64,000 bases of DNA from Metopolophium dirhodum (Eukaryota > Arthropoda > Insecta > Hemiptera > Aphididae). The stretch lies in NCBI RefSeq assembly GCF_019925205.1, contig NC_083560.1, positions 128,003,062-128,067,061 on the forward strand, written 5' to 3'. The first letter of the stretch is position 1. The number at the start of each line of letters is the position of its first letter. The translations under genes and the position numbers were made by a program. The notes under the pieces are model-generated. The model saw nothing but the letters and a program-made list of their open reading frames with translations. It ran no database searches and had not been told where the DNA came from. Positions 37,516 through 51,039 of the stretch are shown here, one piece after another.

Positions 37516-39600
37516 TGTAACGCGTATTATATTAATTATAGGTGATAATAACCATGTTCGACAAAACATAATATTTTTTAATGCTATTATAGAACGATCC
37601 CAATTAGGAGTACCTATCTGCAATTGTAATTATTATTTTACCAAGCAATATGAAACAGCTCCGATTCGGCTAGGATTATGGGATTATCGTGTGCCGGCTT
37701 TATTGTATTTTTTGGTCGATAATAATAATTTTCGTACGCACACGTAGTATATAGTAATATAAAATATATTTAAGGGCGGCTGCGGTGGATGGCGCGTTTA
37801 TTATTATTTCTCAGTGACGGGACTTAAGAGTGCATGTGCGAAACGGACGTGTGCGCAACGTTCTGTAAAATATATTACACGACGTGTGGAAAACTTCAAT
37901 TTCAGTTATCCGGACGCTATACAAATATAATATTATGACGGTTTTATTTGATTTCCTTTTCCCGTCTCCGCGGGGGATGATTTTGCAACGAACGACTGTT
38001 TGCGCATAAACATATATATATATAAGTTGGCATACGTAGGCATCGATTCGCGGAGACCCTCTGATATTAGTATACAATAATAATTGGAATGGATGAGCTG
38101 CGCCGGGCAAGGAGATTTTCATCGGTGGACGACAGTTGCTGATTGAACAAAATCGTTCGTTATCGTATAATAATATGTGATGTGTGGTCTAACAATTACC
38201 GTCCCGAAGACCATCCCTCGTGCAGCAGGGGTCCCAGATTAGTGATGAGATGGTATTATATATATATAGTATGATAATAAAACATTAATCATTTTCTGTC
38301 CGTAATTACGTAACTGAGGGCAGACGACTGTGTTTGTTAAATTCGGTGGTGACTGGTGAGGCGACCAAAATCAAATTTCAATCCCTGAAGTGGAACAAAT
38401 CTAAATATTAATATATACACTGTACGGCATAATATTTAGGCTGCGTGTGACTGTGTGTACTCATGATTTAGTTTTATCTCCTCTGGACATCGTATTAGAC
38501 AATAGCATTATTTAAAAATCACAATGACATATATTCAGTGACCAATACTGTCATACTGACTTCGAAGTGTAGCTCGGCACTCTGTGAGCCTATTAATTTA
38601 TTATACCTACAACATTTTGATCAAGATTGAAATAGGACCTATGAATATAAATTTATAATATTTATATCCAAGTACCAAGTATTTATAAGACATATCAAAA
38701 ATAACATAAGTAGGAACATGGCAATTAAAAATATGATTGGTGAAGGTGAATGAAATTTAAATTTTAAAAAAATATTCGGTTTTTATTTAGTTTATCTAGT
38801 TTTTTTTAACATGTTTTGACGATTATTTTTTGTCGTAAAATGTGAGGCTCGTTATTAAATTTCAAAGGAATATTTTGTCAATTGGTACAGGTGTCTTCTG
38901 TATCCCATGAGACGTTAGACTATCTTGATTTTTAGAAGGTTAACCACCTAACCTAAACCTGCTGGCTTAAAAACGTTTTCAGTTTTTTTAGAGCTGCAAA
39001 TGTTTTTTTTCCACTGTTGCTTTGTGGCAGTTGAAAGTTTAGAATAGTGCCTAGTGAAAATATTAATATATTAACACGTGAAAATAAACCGATTAGAAAT
39101 AAAATAATGTGTTTGTTAATCTATAGAATCGTGCTAATAAGTTTTTATTTGCACTTGTTCAGTAGTTAGGTAAACTTAGGTTACTCATATAATATAACAA
39201 TATATAATATTTTAAACGGTTGAGATGCATGCCAAATAACGAAAAATAATGTGCACCTAATTAAATACGAGTGCGCATTTCACCAAATTGCAGAATAGGC
39301 ATTGCCGTCGGAGTGAAATTTCTATGTGAGGTCCCTTATACACGGGTCGGGTTTTTTCTTCGTACCCACTATACCTATATAATATATATATATATATATA
39401 CCACAGTATTATGTATGTAATAAAATAAAGCCGTTCTACACGGTGCAGGTGTACACTAATAAACAGTATATTATATAGAGCCGAAGGCAATTTTACGCAA
39501 TACCATAATATTATATTCGAACAGAGTTGTATAACAGAAAATACCTATGACCATCGGCAAATTATTTTTTTTATATATTATGTATAATATTATACGTAGG
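37516..39600. other. Gene-free stretch with a CpG-richer patch at 37.8-38.1 kb
   Basis: The 37,780-38,160 patch has more CG dinucleotides (GGGCGGCTGCGG, TCTCCGCGGGGGATG) than its surroundings. A 103-codon minus frame (38,122-37,811) covers it but resembles no protein I know and lacks upstream promoter or splice context. An AT tract lies near 39,384-39,401. Confidence 0.4.
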
Positions 39601-39610
39601 GATATTGAAT

Positions 39611-39611
<1 letters not shown>

Positions 39612-39648
<37 letters not shown>
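39612..39648. repeat. GT dinucleotide microsatellite
   Basis: About 18 GT units are uninterrupted. The open frames on both strands across it (Cys-Val or His-Thr repeats) are artefacts of the repeat. Confidence 0.9.
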
Positions 39649-42600
39649 TATTCATGTGTAGCCGCCAACGTGGAGCTGCACATCGATGACGACCAACTGG
39701 ACTGGTTTTCGTCTCGAACGACCACAAAATTCGCTTTTACACGATGTTCTGATTTCTAGGACCTACCACACGTTTTGTATAACCTTATTGCTTTGCATAT
39801 TATATGGGACGTACTATATGTAATATAAATACACTCAAGCGAAGGTGAATCTAAACACGTTATTATCATATATTCAGATATTCTGCCGAAAACCTGTTAC
39901 ATTGGAAATTCACTAGTTCCACAATTATAGCAGCAAATTCATATACTACATATTATACAATTATGCATAAACATGATATAGATAAAGGTTAAGATGTCAC
40001 TGTGCGGGAAGAACTTCTGCATCGGTGCAGATAAATCATATTTGATATTGCTCACGATCACGTAATAAGTGCGTGTGATATTAACAAAGTTGTATGTTTT
40101 ACTTATTGCGTGTGCAAGGCTACTGAAAAATTAAATGCAGTTAACAAAGTTAAAGTCCTGTGGAGGCACCCTCGAGGATAACCAAATTTTGAAAACAAAT
40201 TGGGAATGAAGTGAGTATAACACAATTTTTAAAAACGATACGATAATAATTTTGTTTGCGAAACGTTTGTGAGTAGAGCTTAGTTACTCAAAAAACTGTA
40301 AGGGTTTAGTTAAGGCCCCGCATGATTATATACACTTAATGATGATATTTTGCTTATACTGGACAGTTTTACGATATTTCTGAAAATAACAGATGTAAGT
40401 GTTCAGAAAAATCAAAAAACAGGTCTATAAAGTAGATAACACTTTTGTTCAATTTTTATCTACAGAGCAGCGTTAAACTTTTATGGAATAATTCTACGAC
40501 CCAAACAATTTTACCACTAAGCGAAACATATAACGATTATCGGATTATGGTATAAATGTGTGGACTCCCAACAATTTTGAAAAAGTCCAAAGCCCAAAGC
40601 GTATTTGGTTTGGAACTAAAGCGGCATATTAGTGTGTATATGGACACACAACTACAGGTAAGAGACTTAACTGTCGAATGGGTGCTAGGAGGGCTGAGAA
40701 TTAAACAAATTATATTTAACCCTAGTATGATAACTATTCACCAAGCACTGATAATTTTACACTCGATATTTTAGCATGTGTATCGTACATTATTCTAACT
40801 CCCGTCCACCATTCATAAATATAAATTCGGTATCTTTAATGATAAGATACCGCATCTATTGACTATTGGTGCTATCAATTCATTGACCGATTATTCCGCA
40901 AGGTTATCGACGGAAAAAACTTATTCTATACTATATTCGTCGGTTTGTTAAATTCGCGTAATGTTAAGTGATAAACGACAAAGGTACATACTAATATACT
41001 ACCTATAATCTATATCTATAATGTTATAATGTTAAAGTCTAGGAGCTACTGATGGCTTGACCTCACCAATTTTAACTTCCTCGAATTTCTATAGCTAATA
41101 GAATCGTCGGGCTGCTACGATGGAAAATCATCTGATTCGTAGACTGTCTCGGGGGGAGGGGGGGGTGTCCAAAATCGGGACATAAATCAACCGACTTAAA
41201 CGCCTCAGCCATCAACACCATATGATTTGAAATAATTAAATGATGTTTTAAAAAAATCGGCTGAATCACGGGTTTTCTTATGACTCAGATTATACGAATA
41301 ATAAAAAAAAATTAAATAGTGGATTTAAATTATTTATTATATTATATGAAATTATATATTATTTGAGTTTATTTTGAAAAGCACACTTGAAATTCACTGG
41401 AAATAACATAAATATCTAATACCTACTATCATTATAATCGTCGATTTGACGCATTTCCAGCGATAAAGGTGTACAAATAAGGTAAATCACAAGCGTTGAG
41501 CCCCTGTTGTTATTCTATCTAGCTATATTATAGTGTTTTCAAACCTCCTAAACGTATATCCTGTGGACACTACAGCATCGCACCCGCATCGGTACCCCAT
41601 CACTCGCATTACCACCTATATATATTTTATGAATTTTAAAAAAATCACTTACCCTTTATATTATTATGTACCGAGGGCAACGGTCGAGGATATCGCGGCA
41701 GAATCCAACACTGCAATGTCTGTACCATAAGTATAAGTATTACTTGTACCGCGGCGAACGTTTGGACACGATACCTACGACGATACCTGCAACATCGCCA
41801 ACGGACGTTATCCAAATGCGCAGGTATATTGTGATACGGGTGTGTATGTGTAAGATATTAGTGAAAAACAATAAAGATTATATTATTATTATTATTATTG
41901 CATTGTGCTGCGGCGATCGAGCATCATAATATTATTATGAATCACGAGCCGTTCCGAACGATGCGAATAAACCTGTACGACTGACGGCCGGCCGGCTCGC
42001 GCGAAACGTATATAGGTAATGGTAGGTAGGTATAATATTGTGTATATAATAATATATAAGTAGGTGGTACGACGCATAATGATATTCGACTGGCTCGGCG
42101 GCGGCAGCGGCGTTGGTACCTATAATGTTATAAAATCGTCTAGGCGGCTGACAATTATTTATACTATCGTCATCGTCTCATATAATCACCGTCGTCGTGA
42201 TAGCTCGTTGGCGCGACCGTCTCGCGCGTTTAGGCCGAGGCGGCGGTGGTCGTGTTGAAATCGTTATAGGATATTCGGGCAAAACAATAATAATATGATC
42301 AAACGATAGGACGAGAAAATTATTTTCAGTGGCGGCTGTGGCTATGACGGCGATCGGGATCCAACGCGTAAACGATTATTGTAGTAACACGCCGCGTTTT
42401 AGGCGTTTCGTGCATGGTTATAATAATATTATATTATATAGTCGTATAGCGGTATTTATAACCGTAGACGCACGAAATATAACGCAAATAACACACGATG
42501 GTGTAAAATTGTACATTTTCCGATTTTCTCAAACTCGTGTCGGTATGCGCACACATATACTCACTCGCGGAGCTGCAGCAGACGGACGAGGTCTCGCGCG

Positions 42601-43097
42601 CCGATGACCACCGGCACCGTTAATATATAAATTTTAATCATTATTATTATACTATATTGTACGAGTCGTTTGTGTGCATATGTGTGTATGTGTGTGAGAG
42701 ACAGCCTACTTGTGTATTCGAAGAGATTTTTTTTTACAACGACAATCGAGTGCGTTGATAAAAAAAAAGAAAAGAAACTGTTTGAATAGTATACCTAAGA
42801 CTCGATATAATATTATATTGTTGTTAGCACGTTCGCATAAACTCGAAAGCCAAAACAGACAAAATAACATAATATTATATAGTGTTATATTGCTGTAAAT
42901 ACAATATACTATATTATATACAATATTACAATGCGTATATAGTGTTGCGTAGGTATATATTATTATTATTATTATTATAGGTACCGTGTCGTGTACTCAC
43001 GAAGACCACCACCACTACTTCCACAACGACCGGCCTACGTCGTTATTTCGTCGGTGATTATATACATTATACACCTATAGGTATAATATAGTATATA
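39649..43097. other. Stretch without recognisable genes, CpG-rich at 42.0-42.6 kb
   Basis: A CpG-rich section around 41,980-42,610 (GACGGCCGGCCGGCTCGCGCG, GGCTCGGCGGCGGCAGCGGC, GAGGTCTCGCGCGCC) stands out and may be a promoter or untranslated exon. A plus frame at 40,556-40,774 (72 codons) is less repetitive than most but has no recognised homology. A G-rich run (41,150-41,168) and an (ATT)n tract (about 41,881-41,900) are present. Confidence 0.4.
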
Positions 43098-43741
43098 CAG
43101 GGTGATTCACCAAACACGCTCACCCCCTTTTTTTCGCTTCAATAATGCAGTTATTCAAAATCTGACTGTTGGAATTATTAAATATACTTAAAGTCAATAT
43201 TTTCAAATTCTTGAAATTGTTAGTACTACTTGAGGATTATCCTGTGGAAATGAAGAATTCCGTTTAATAAACGAGAACTTTTCCCTTTTATACTAAAAAT
43301 TATTTGGCGATTAACTTTTCTGAAATTTTTGTCGTATTAAAATCAAACTTCGAATGAGTATTTATCTAACTTTATGTGTACTACGGTCTGAGGATAATAA
43401 ATTAATATGTCCAATACGCTAATGATTTGAAAAATTAATATTAAAATCTATAAACATTTCAAATTTGGAAAAATTTTAAGTATCTGCTTATAATAAATAC
43501 TAGACCTAATACTTACATCTATTTTTTATTTTTGTAAAACCATTTTTAAGGACTATTATCTTTAATATATTCATTTTAAAACTACTTGTTCGACATTTTA
43601 ATTAGGTAGATGGGTACATTCATTTCAAATCTCAAGAATTGGAATAGATGATCTTTACCTAAGTATAATTAAAAATTCCAAGTATCAAATAATTCATTAT
43701 TAAAGGAAAACATGGAGGGGCATGCTAGGTGATTCGCTTTG
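43098..43741. mobile_element. TA-flanked inverted-repeat element, 644 bp
   Basis: The left end is CAGGGTGATTCACCAAACAC then GCTCACCCCC; the inverted right end is CAAAGCGAATCACCTAGCAT then GCCCCTCC. Both ends are flanked by TA (43,096-43,097 and 43,742-43,743). The GTGATTCACC core is shared. The interior is AT-rich with no open frame. A mariner-like or related TA-targeting superfamily is likely by inference. Confidence 0.6.
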
Positions 43742-43743
43742 TA

Positions 43744-45033
43744 TAGTGTATACAAATAGACAACATACCATGTACTCGATGAACGGTCTTAACCATTCGT
43801 GTACAATATATTATACCCACATCACCGCTATCAATATAATAATGTATAAGTTATAAATGTTATAATATAATATCTACGTCGTCGTTGGCTTACCACATAA
43901 TACTAAAACACTTTTTAAAATATTATATTATATTGATGATTGCTGACGGTGTAAACGGTGGGACCGGTTGATGAAGTGCATAATATAATAATATTGGTAC
44001 CTATAATAGTATATAATATTTTTTATATAGGTACATGGCAGGTATAACGTTAAGTTTGAGTAGAGCCGTAGAGGTATGTACACTCACGATGGAATAGGTA
44101 TTATAGGTAGCCAGGTAGGTATGATATAGTTGTTACACGTGTAGGTACCTATATATACTATAATATTATAATGTATAAGTAAAGTGGCATTTGGTCACCG
44201 CCATCGGGCAATAAAAAACGGATATTGTTTTTTTTTTTTGTTTAATAATTTATATAATATACAAAGCACCTTCTTTGCCTGAAACAATGAACAAAACATA
44301 CGCATACAACTCGGTTATAAGTTATAATAATAATAATATAATGTACCTATATACACGATACGCGGTGTATCATGTACCTACCGGGTATGTTACAACACTA
44401 TACGCATTATATTATTGCTTTACACTGCCGTCAAATAATAAAGATCGTCTTTATGGTCTATGGTCTGTACCACGGTATAGACTTGCGCGTGCACCTGACT
44501 TGCAATATAATATAATATACACAGCAGATTTCGCGATGCGATGGAGATAAAGAAATTATTACAAAATATCTGCTCGCAGTGTGTTACTGCACGACGTGCT
44601 ATTATTCATTAAATATTGTGTCCTAAGGGTAATATTTACGTTTATAAATCACTAACTATTGTAATCATTGAGAAATAGAAACCATGTATTGTGTATATTG
44701 TGTACGATCAACAGTAGAAATTGTAGAATATACAGAATTCAAATGTATTCAAATATACCTCACCCTCCTTGCTATTTTTTGCAAAACTGGAAAATTCTCC
44801 AAAATAAGAACAAATTTTTTTCTGACTTGAATTCATAGCGTAGACCAAATTTACCACGAGGTTAAACTGTTTTAAGGTGCAGATAGAGCTGGACTAAAGC
44901 TAAGGTTTAGGTTCTCATCTTTTCCTTGGTGAAATAAACATTATTTTGCGAGCACTCACTGCTGACAAAATGCACAGAGACCAAATTTCACGCAACTTTG
45001 ATCGCAGGAGCGACTACTAACTGATCATCAGAC
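43744..45033. other. Gene-free AT-rich stretch
   Basis: No coding sequence is recognised. The frame at 44,275-44,550 is Tyr/Asn-rich and reflects local base composition. Confidence 0.4.
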
Positions 45034-45207
45034 CAGCGTCGTAGAGCAGAGGGAGGGGTAATGTGTTGGCCCCCATCCTCTCTGCCAACCATACAAAATG
45101 GAAAGTATGTAAATGTAGGTATTTACAAACATTTAAAACTACTAATATATTAGTTAGCCTATAGTAGTAGCCCCCCCCCCCATATTATAGTCCTGTCTAC
45201 GGCACTG
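45034..45207. mobile_element. Short inverted-repeat element with G/C-run ends, about 174 bp
   Basis: The left end is CAGCGTCGTAGAGCAGAGGG; the inverted right end is CAGTGCCGTAGACAGGACTA, running into a C-run of about 13 at 45,170. The CAG-G-CGTAGA pattern matches on both sides. The flanks CATCAGAC and CATCGATG agree only in the first four bases, so the target duplication is not convincing. Confidence 0.45.
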
Positions 45208-46013
45208 CATCGATGGGCAGTTCGGAGCGTTGGGAAATCTCGCTTAATGGGTTTAGGTAGGTACCTACCTACATAGATACTGTCTATTGCGATTTATTGC
45301 TTGTCGACTGTCGATGGTGTTATAATAGGTACGCGCACGACAGCGATGACCGAACACAAACTCGATCGCTCGGATGGCATACGACCATTACGCGATTTAC
45401 GACGACACAATATCTGCGGCATTTACTGCAACAGTGCAACGTATATAATAGGCATATAACAAAGCATACAACAGTGTATAATGCATTATTGTAACGCGAA
45501 CGATGACAACAGTATATTGTTATTGTCATTATAATGTATTATGTCGCGTAAAATATAGGTACCTACCGATGAACTGCTGTGCGCAGAACTGTATAATAAT
45601 TAATAACTATAGGTAATAAAATATAATAATACTAATAATACTAATAAAAATTAGGGTTTGTGCCTTCTTGAATTCGCATGGCTTTTTGTGCTGGTCATAA
45701 ATTACCTACTCTCTAGGTAAGATATAAGTTTGTTTTGTGAAACGATGAAATTAAATACAAACTTTGGTTTTGTTATATTATTATTTCGTATACATATTTC
45801 GAGAAAAGCTTATAATATTTGAAAATTTGTTTGCATATCAGTAAATTTTTTTAATTTTATAATTTTCATAGTTATAATATCGTCGATCAATATGACAATA
45901 CCATTTTGGGAAAAACATTTCACAAATAAATAATCTTTACTTAAGATTTTACGAGTCTCTGTATCGAATGATAACCCTCTTACTGTCGACAACTAGAAAC
46001 TTAAGGTGACGTA
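45208..46013. other. Gene-free stretch
   Basis: AT-rich spacer with several GTAGGTACCTACC palindromes (45,255 and 45,557). No gene is recognised; small opposed frames at 45,297-45,529 shadow each other. Confidence 0.4.
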
Positions 46014-46017
46014 TTAA

Positions 46018-46510
46018 GGCACCCGGTGCCGATGCCATTTTGTCCGCAAAAATACACTCTGCGGAAATAACGATAACGCCTTGTAGAATCAACCAAATTT
46101 CATAATTTTTTTTTAGTTGCTAAAGGGAAATATTCTACAGCCCGCATCGATATCTGTTTTTTCAGTATTTTATTCTCAAACTGTATAATATGTCTACAAA
46201 AATATATAGGACAAATAGCATGTTTTTAATACAATTTCAAATACAAAATCAGATGCGGGCTGTAGGACATCTTCTTTTTTCGGATAAAAAAATAGTCATC
46301 AAAATCCGACAATTCTACAAAGCTTGAGAGTTATTCCCTAAAAAGTCATTTTTTTCGATATAATACACCCTATCGACCCCCCCCCCCCCTACTAAATAGG
46401 TATCGGGATTAGTAGAAAAGTCTTATAATTGAGGTGGAAACTAAAATATAAAATTTAATTTTCAAATTTTATAGAATTGTGGAAAATTTTAAAAAATGGC
46501 ACCGGGATCC
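46018..46510. mobile_element. TTAA-flanked element, possible piggyBac-type MITE, 493 bp
   Basis: TTAA occurs at 46,014-46,017 and at 46,511-46,514, immediately outside GGCACCCGGTGCC on the left and, inverted on the right, GGATCCCGGTGCCATTTTTT. Duplication of TTAA is the hallmark of piggyBac-type insertion. A second inverted pair lies inside: CTACAGCCCGCATC at 46,136-46,149 and GATGCGGGCTGTAG at 46,252-46,265. A C-run sits at about 46,378-46,390. There is no transposase. Confidence 0.6.
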
Positions 46511-46514
46511 TTAA

Positions 46515-47673
46515 TGGCATTTTGATTTTAGTAATAGACATTAATGCATTATGTTTTTAGAGATGTCGCGCGATTAGATAATCCCGTATTCAAGTACAGC
46601 GTATACCTACCTCCCGGACAGTAATTTTTTGCTTAAAAATATTATTTTAACATTACATCAATATTATTCGTGATTATAATATTAGTGTAACGTTATTATA
46701 ATTTATAATATAGTCTCTCGCGACTTGCAGTCATGCAAATATACTACAAACGAATACAGAACAGACGAAATAATATGTAGTGGAAAAAGCGTCAATTACA
46801 TCAATGAGTATTGTATTATAATATTTTAATAATATTAGGTATGTTTTTATAACATGTTTTTCATACATAAAAAAAAAATAAGCCAAACTTCTAATTTTAA
46901 TATTTGTTTGAAACAATCAAACTGGGTTTGTTAATTTTTTTTTTTAAATTTAAGATGGATCGTGGCGAACAAAAAAGTCACTTTTCAAATTGACCAGGTA
47001 CAGTATGCTACTTTCTAGTTTTAAACAATGAAATTAAAAATGTTGATATGCGTAGGTATAAGGACATCCATTTTTAATAATTTTCTGGTAGTAAGATTAG
47101 TGTAGATTCTTTCAGAAATATTTTTTACGTACGAGTACGATAATAATTCATCTATATACCTACATCATAAGACTTATAAACAAGTTAATTTCTTTTTTTT
47201 TTATTGAAACTTCATCTTTTACTGCAATTTTTTAGGTTAGTTGTAAAACTATGAAAATCTAAGGGGTCTATTGACCAATTTCCACGTACTACCACAAATC
47301 AAATTTGACACAGTTGGACCTATTCGTCAGTCGTCCCCACCTGTAAAATCATATACGCATTCGTAAATGGCTATATAGCTATGTTGTTAGACCTAAAGTA
47401 GGTAATTGAAATGAGATATAATTATTATTTGGTTACATACGCAATTATACGTACCTAGGTACTATAGAGTGGTGTACTAATTTTGCGCGTTCCTTAAAAT
47501 ATGATACTACTTATGTAATATCGAAGACCCGATTAGATTAAGCTCATAAGAGTGGTATACAACTTTAAATTTAAATAACAAATAACAATACCTAGTTTAT
47601 GAATAATGGCATAATGCACTACATAGTTTATTATTACTGTAATGATTAATGAGGTTAAAATACCACTTAACAG
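46515..47673. other. Gene-free AT-rich stretch
   Basis: No coding or RNA gene is recognised. The 61-codon minus frame at 46,731-46,916 is Phe/Tyr-rich and unsupported. Confidence 0.4.
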
Positions 47674-49130
47674 TATATTATTATGTAATAAATAATTTAT
47701 AGGTACCTATATATTATACATCTATATTATACAATAATATGCGAAAATGAGAAATGGTTTTTGGACTTTACTGCACTTTAGTGTTTTGCAATATTGTACC
47801 ATTATAGTTTTGATCACATTTATTCAATATGAAAACAATTATTAGTTCATTAGTTCAAGCACTGAAATGAAATAATATTGAAATGCGTATGACCATAATA
47901 TATTAAGTACCTAGATAAGATATTGTTAACCATGAGTTTATATTTTATTATAAAATGATCAATAAATAAATAATTATAACTATAATAAATAAACTTAGGT
48001 ACTCGTATAAACTAGAATTACAAAATTGTTTTATTTATCATTATTATTATTTACATCTTATTAATACTATTAATCATTGAGTCTATATTGTATTGAGAAA
48101 CAATGTACTAGGTATACAAATGTTCTCTTCTGAGAAGGCAGCTAATGGAATGGGAAAATGGAAAAATTCGTCGTAGTGGCTAAAACAGTATAGTAATTCT
48201 ACCTTTTAATAATTGTTGTACACAATCGCTAGTGTGAATTAAGTAATAATTAATCTTTATAATAGGTAATTACATTTATTACAATATAGCAGTAAAATTA
48301 ATTATCATATTATTATTATTATACCAATCAATAAATATGAGTAATAATATAATATTATTTAATTTCACCTATTAAAAAATAAAATAATACTGTTAGTGAC
48401 TGGTGAAGAAATAACTAGTAAGTAACTTATTGTATAATATCTATATTAACTGCATTTTTATATTTTATATTTTATATTTTATATTTTTATCAACACTTTT
48501 CTTTCGTATTTTTCTAATTGTCCAATTCCAATACTTACATCTAGTTTTACTATAGCTATAAACATTAGTATTACTATATAGTTCACAATAAACGTAGAGA
48601 TGTTATTTAAATTACGTGCATATAATGAGTATAACCACTTTAACTTTTAATATTATGCATAATGCATAGTTGTACAGACATGAATACATTAGCTTATCGG
48701 CTGTTGATAAATTGGTTTTGGATTTAGTCAATTTAGATGCCTACGGGCTACGTTTTTTTGGGAAGCATTATATTGTACTATGTATTAACCTATCTACTAC
48801 TAAATGTATTTTTAAGTGTAGGGACTGGATTAATAATACAATTAAATTACAGACATTCTAATTTGTTCATAGTTTTATATCCAAGATATTTTCTATGAAC
48901 CTATTAGGATAAATCATATTATTAATTTTAACAATACAATACAATCATTTATAACTTACTTTTATACAACTTTCACAAGTGTGTTTGTTTATGAAAATAG
49001 TTTTTACTTGTGTTTAAACAAATTATGTTATAATTAATAACCTAAAAACAAAATATTTATGAATTTTTAGAAATATAAAAACAACTTTAAAAAGCGGGTG
49101 AGTGGAAGTCGCTCTAAAGTAGGTTACAAG
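47674..49130 (+). repeat. 1.4 kb direct duplication, copy 1
   Basis: From TATATTATTATGTAATAAAT onward this matches 52,414-53,880 in the same orientation with few substitutions, for about 1.4 kb. Landmarks are AATATGCGAAAATGAGAAAT, GAAGGCAGCTAATGGAATGG, AATGCATAGTTGTACAGACA and GCGGGTGAGTGGAAGTCGC at the right end, which is also the start of a family A repeat. An ATATTTT tandem has four units here (48,460-48,487) and two in copy 2. A 63-codon frame at 48,670-48,861 is broken in copy 2 by two extra Ts, so it is not under protein constraint. Confidence 0.85.
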
Positions 49131-49420
49131 TGGTTCACTGTAATGGATGGTGTTACATTTGAATTCAATTTGAATTTGAATTTGAACATTTTTGAGATTT
49201 AGATAAATGTTGCCAAAAAAATTGTGCATATGGATTAATATTTATCCACTGCTATTAAAACAACTTATAAGGAACCTTGTGTTACATTTTTAATCTTTTT
49301 TACCTAACGAATAAAATGTTATTGACATTAAAAGAATATATACTAAAAAAATTTCAAATTTCAAATATCTAAGATTAACTCAAAACGAGTCAAAGTATTT
49401 TGAAATAATTGACTGCATTG
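49085..49420 (+). repeat. Dispersed repeat family A, internally deleted copy (forward)
   Basis: It starts AAAAAGCGGGTGAGTGGAAG then TAGGTTACAAGTGGTTCACT and GTAATGGATGGTGTTA. It jumps from the ATTTGAATTCAA signature to later parts of the family (GAACCTTGTGTTACATTTTT, AATCTTTTTTACC, AAAACGAGTCAAAGTATTTTG). The diagnostic AAAACGATTCTGAGCG segment is missing. Confidence 0.55.
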
Positions 49421-49879
49421 CAGTGGTATTATTATACGATTATTCAATAATATTTATTCGGTCATATCAATTTTAATGTGAAGCCAAAAAGTATACGAAT
49501 ACCACACGGCACACATCCGAATTTAATGGAAAATCACCAATAGTTTATGTATTGTATCACACAATCAAAATAATTTATAGATAATATGTGTAACCTGCAG
49601 TCTGTGGTTTGAAGTTATGTGATATACACTTTTACCATACGTACCAATGTGGCAATATACCATTGTCCCTTAGACAGGTATTATACATTTTTAATATTTG
49701 TATCATATCACATTTGTATAGTCTGCGATACGCATACACACCTTATCTAGCACTTTGAAAATCAGCAACGGACAAATTAACGGAAGTTTTAGGTAATTAA
49801 AAATTCTTCAATTTTTTACTTCAGCATATTATTTGGTAGTAAAGTGAATCTAGTTGGTACTTTGAGAGATCAAAAGTAA

Positions 49880-50455
49880 AAAAAAGGTGGGCAAGTGGGT
49901 ATCGTTCTGCTGTACAGAAGCTTACAAGTGGGTCACTGTAATGGATGGTGTTAAATTTTAATTCAATGATATAATATCATTGTATAAGAAAAACGATTCT
50001 GAGCGAAAACGGTCAGTCAGCCCATGATATTACTAAGTATATTTGATGATATTATTGTGAACAAATGAATTTATATATTTACCTATTTACGTGGAACCTT
50101 GTTTCAATCCTTATCTATAAAAGTTGAACATTTTATACATTTTTAACTACAAAATAATTATTAAATTTAAAATTTGATAAATGTTGTCAAAATTTGACTT
50201 AAAATGCTTGTAAAAATGTCTGTTTTTCCTTAATTTTTATGTTGTTTTTCCCGGCGCTTTTTAAAACTATTGGGGATTTCAACCTCCCCAATGCACCAAA
50301 AATATTCACTTTCCCATTAATAAAGATACTGAAGTTAAAAATCGAATCATTTTTTCGACTACTCATCGTGTACACAGCTACAAAAAATAAAAAATAAAAA
50401 AAAAACGACATCATTGTGAAATCAATACATTCATCGTTCCACTCAGAATCTAAAA
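49880..50455 (+). repeat. Dispersed repeat family A, forward copy nested in a reverse copy
   Basis: It runs from AAAAAAGGTGGGCAAGTGGG and GTATAAGAAAAACGATTCTG, GCGAAAACGGTCAGTCAGCC, to ATTCATCGTTCCACTCAGAA at the right. These are the same two ends as the 33.4 kb copy, in opposite orientation, but with a much shorter middle. This supports the termini of the family. Confidence 0.7.
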
Positions 50456-51039
50456 ATCCAAAATCCAAATCAGGAAAACAAAAAAAAATAAGGAAAAGCG
50501 GAGATTTTTACGTAAAAACAGTTTAGACAAAATTTTGATTTTGATTTTTGGTGTAACGAAAAAAAAGTAACCATAGATCCATGAAATTTCCACCGAATAT
50601 TTATATTAACATTTTTTATACGCCATTCAATTTTAAAAATATTGTCAATATAATATAATTTTTTTGCTCCGTTATAAAACTTGTAAGTTGTAGAGCAGTA
50701 GAGTAATATTAAACAGCCATAAGCACGATTTTTTTTTTATAAATATTTAAGTTTAAATTTTGATTAAGTTTATCGAAATGTTGAAATCTTACAAATTAGT
50801 TTGTAGTTAAAAATGTATAAAATGTTCAATTTTTATTGCTAAGGACTGAACATTTAAGACACGGGATCCTCATAAATAGTTAATAGTAAACTTTTAAGTA
50901 CCTAGATAAACAATCACTTGTTTTTCTTAACAAACATAGAAACCAATTGTTTACTATATTCACCTACAAACATACTCATGTCAATTGGTAATTCTACACA
51001 TTTAGACCTATTTTCTTGTAACATAAATTATGTATAAAT

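Noticed and set aside
37811..38122. 103-codon minus frame
   Set aside because: Length is plausible by chance in a CpG-richer patch with few stops; no motif, domain or start context was found.
39471..39759. Opposed frames with Cys-Val and His-Thr repeats
   Set aside because: They are artefacts of the GT microsatellite.
40556..40774. 72-codon plus frame MCGLPTILKKSKAQSVFG onward
   Set aside because: It is less repetitive than most but has no recognised family, no splice or promoter context and no second copy in the window.
48670..48861. 63-codon plus frame within duplication copy 1
   Set aside because: The counterpart in copy 2 is frameshifted by two extra Ts in a T-run, and the sequence has no homology that I recognise.
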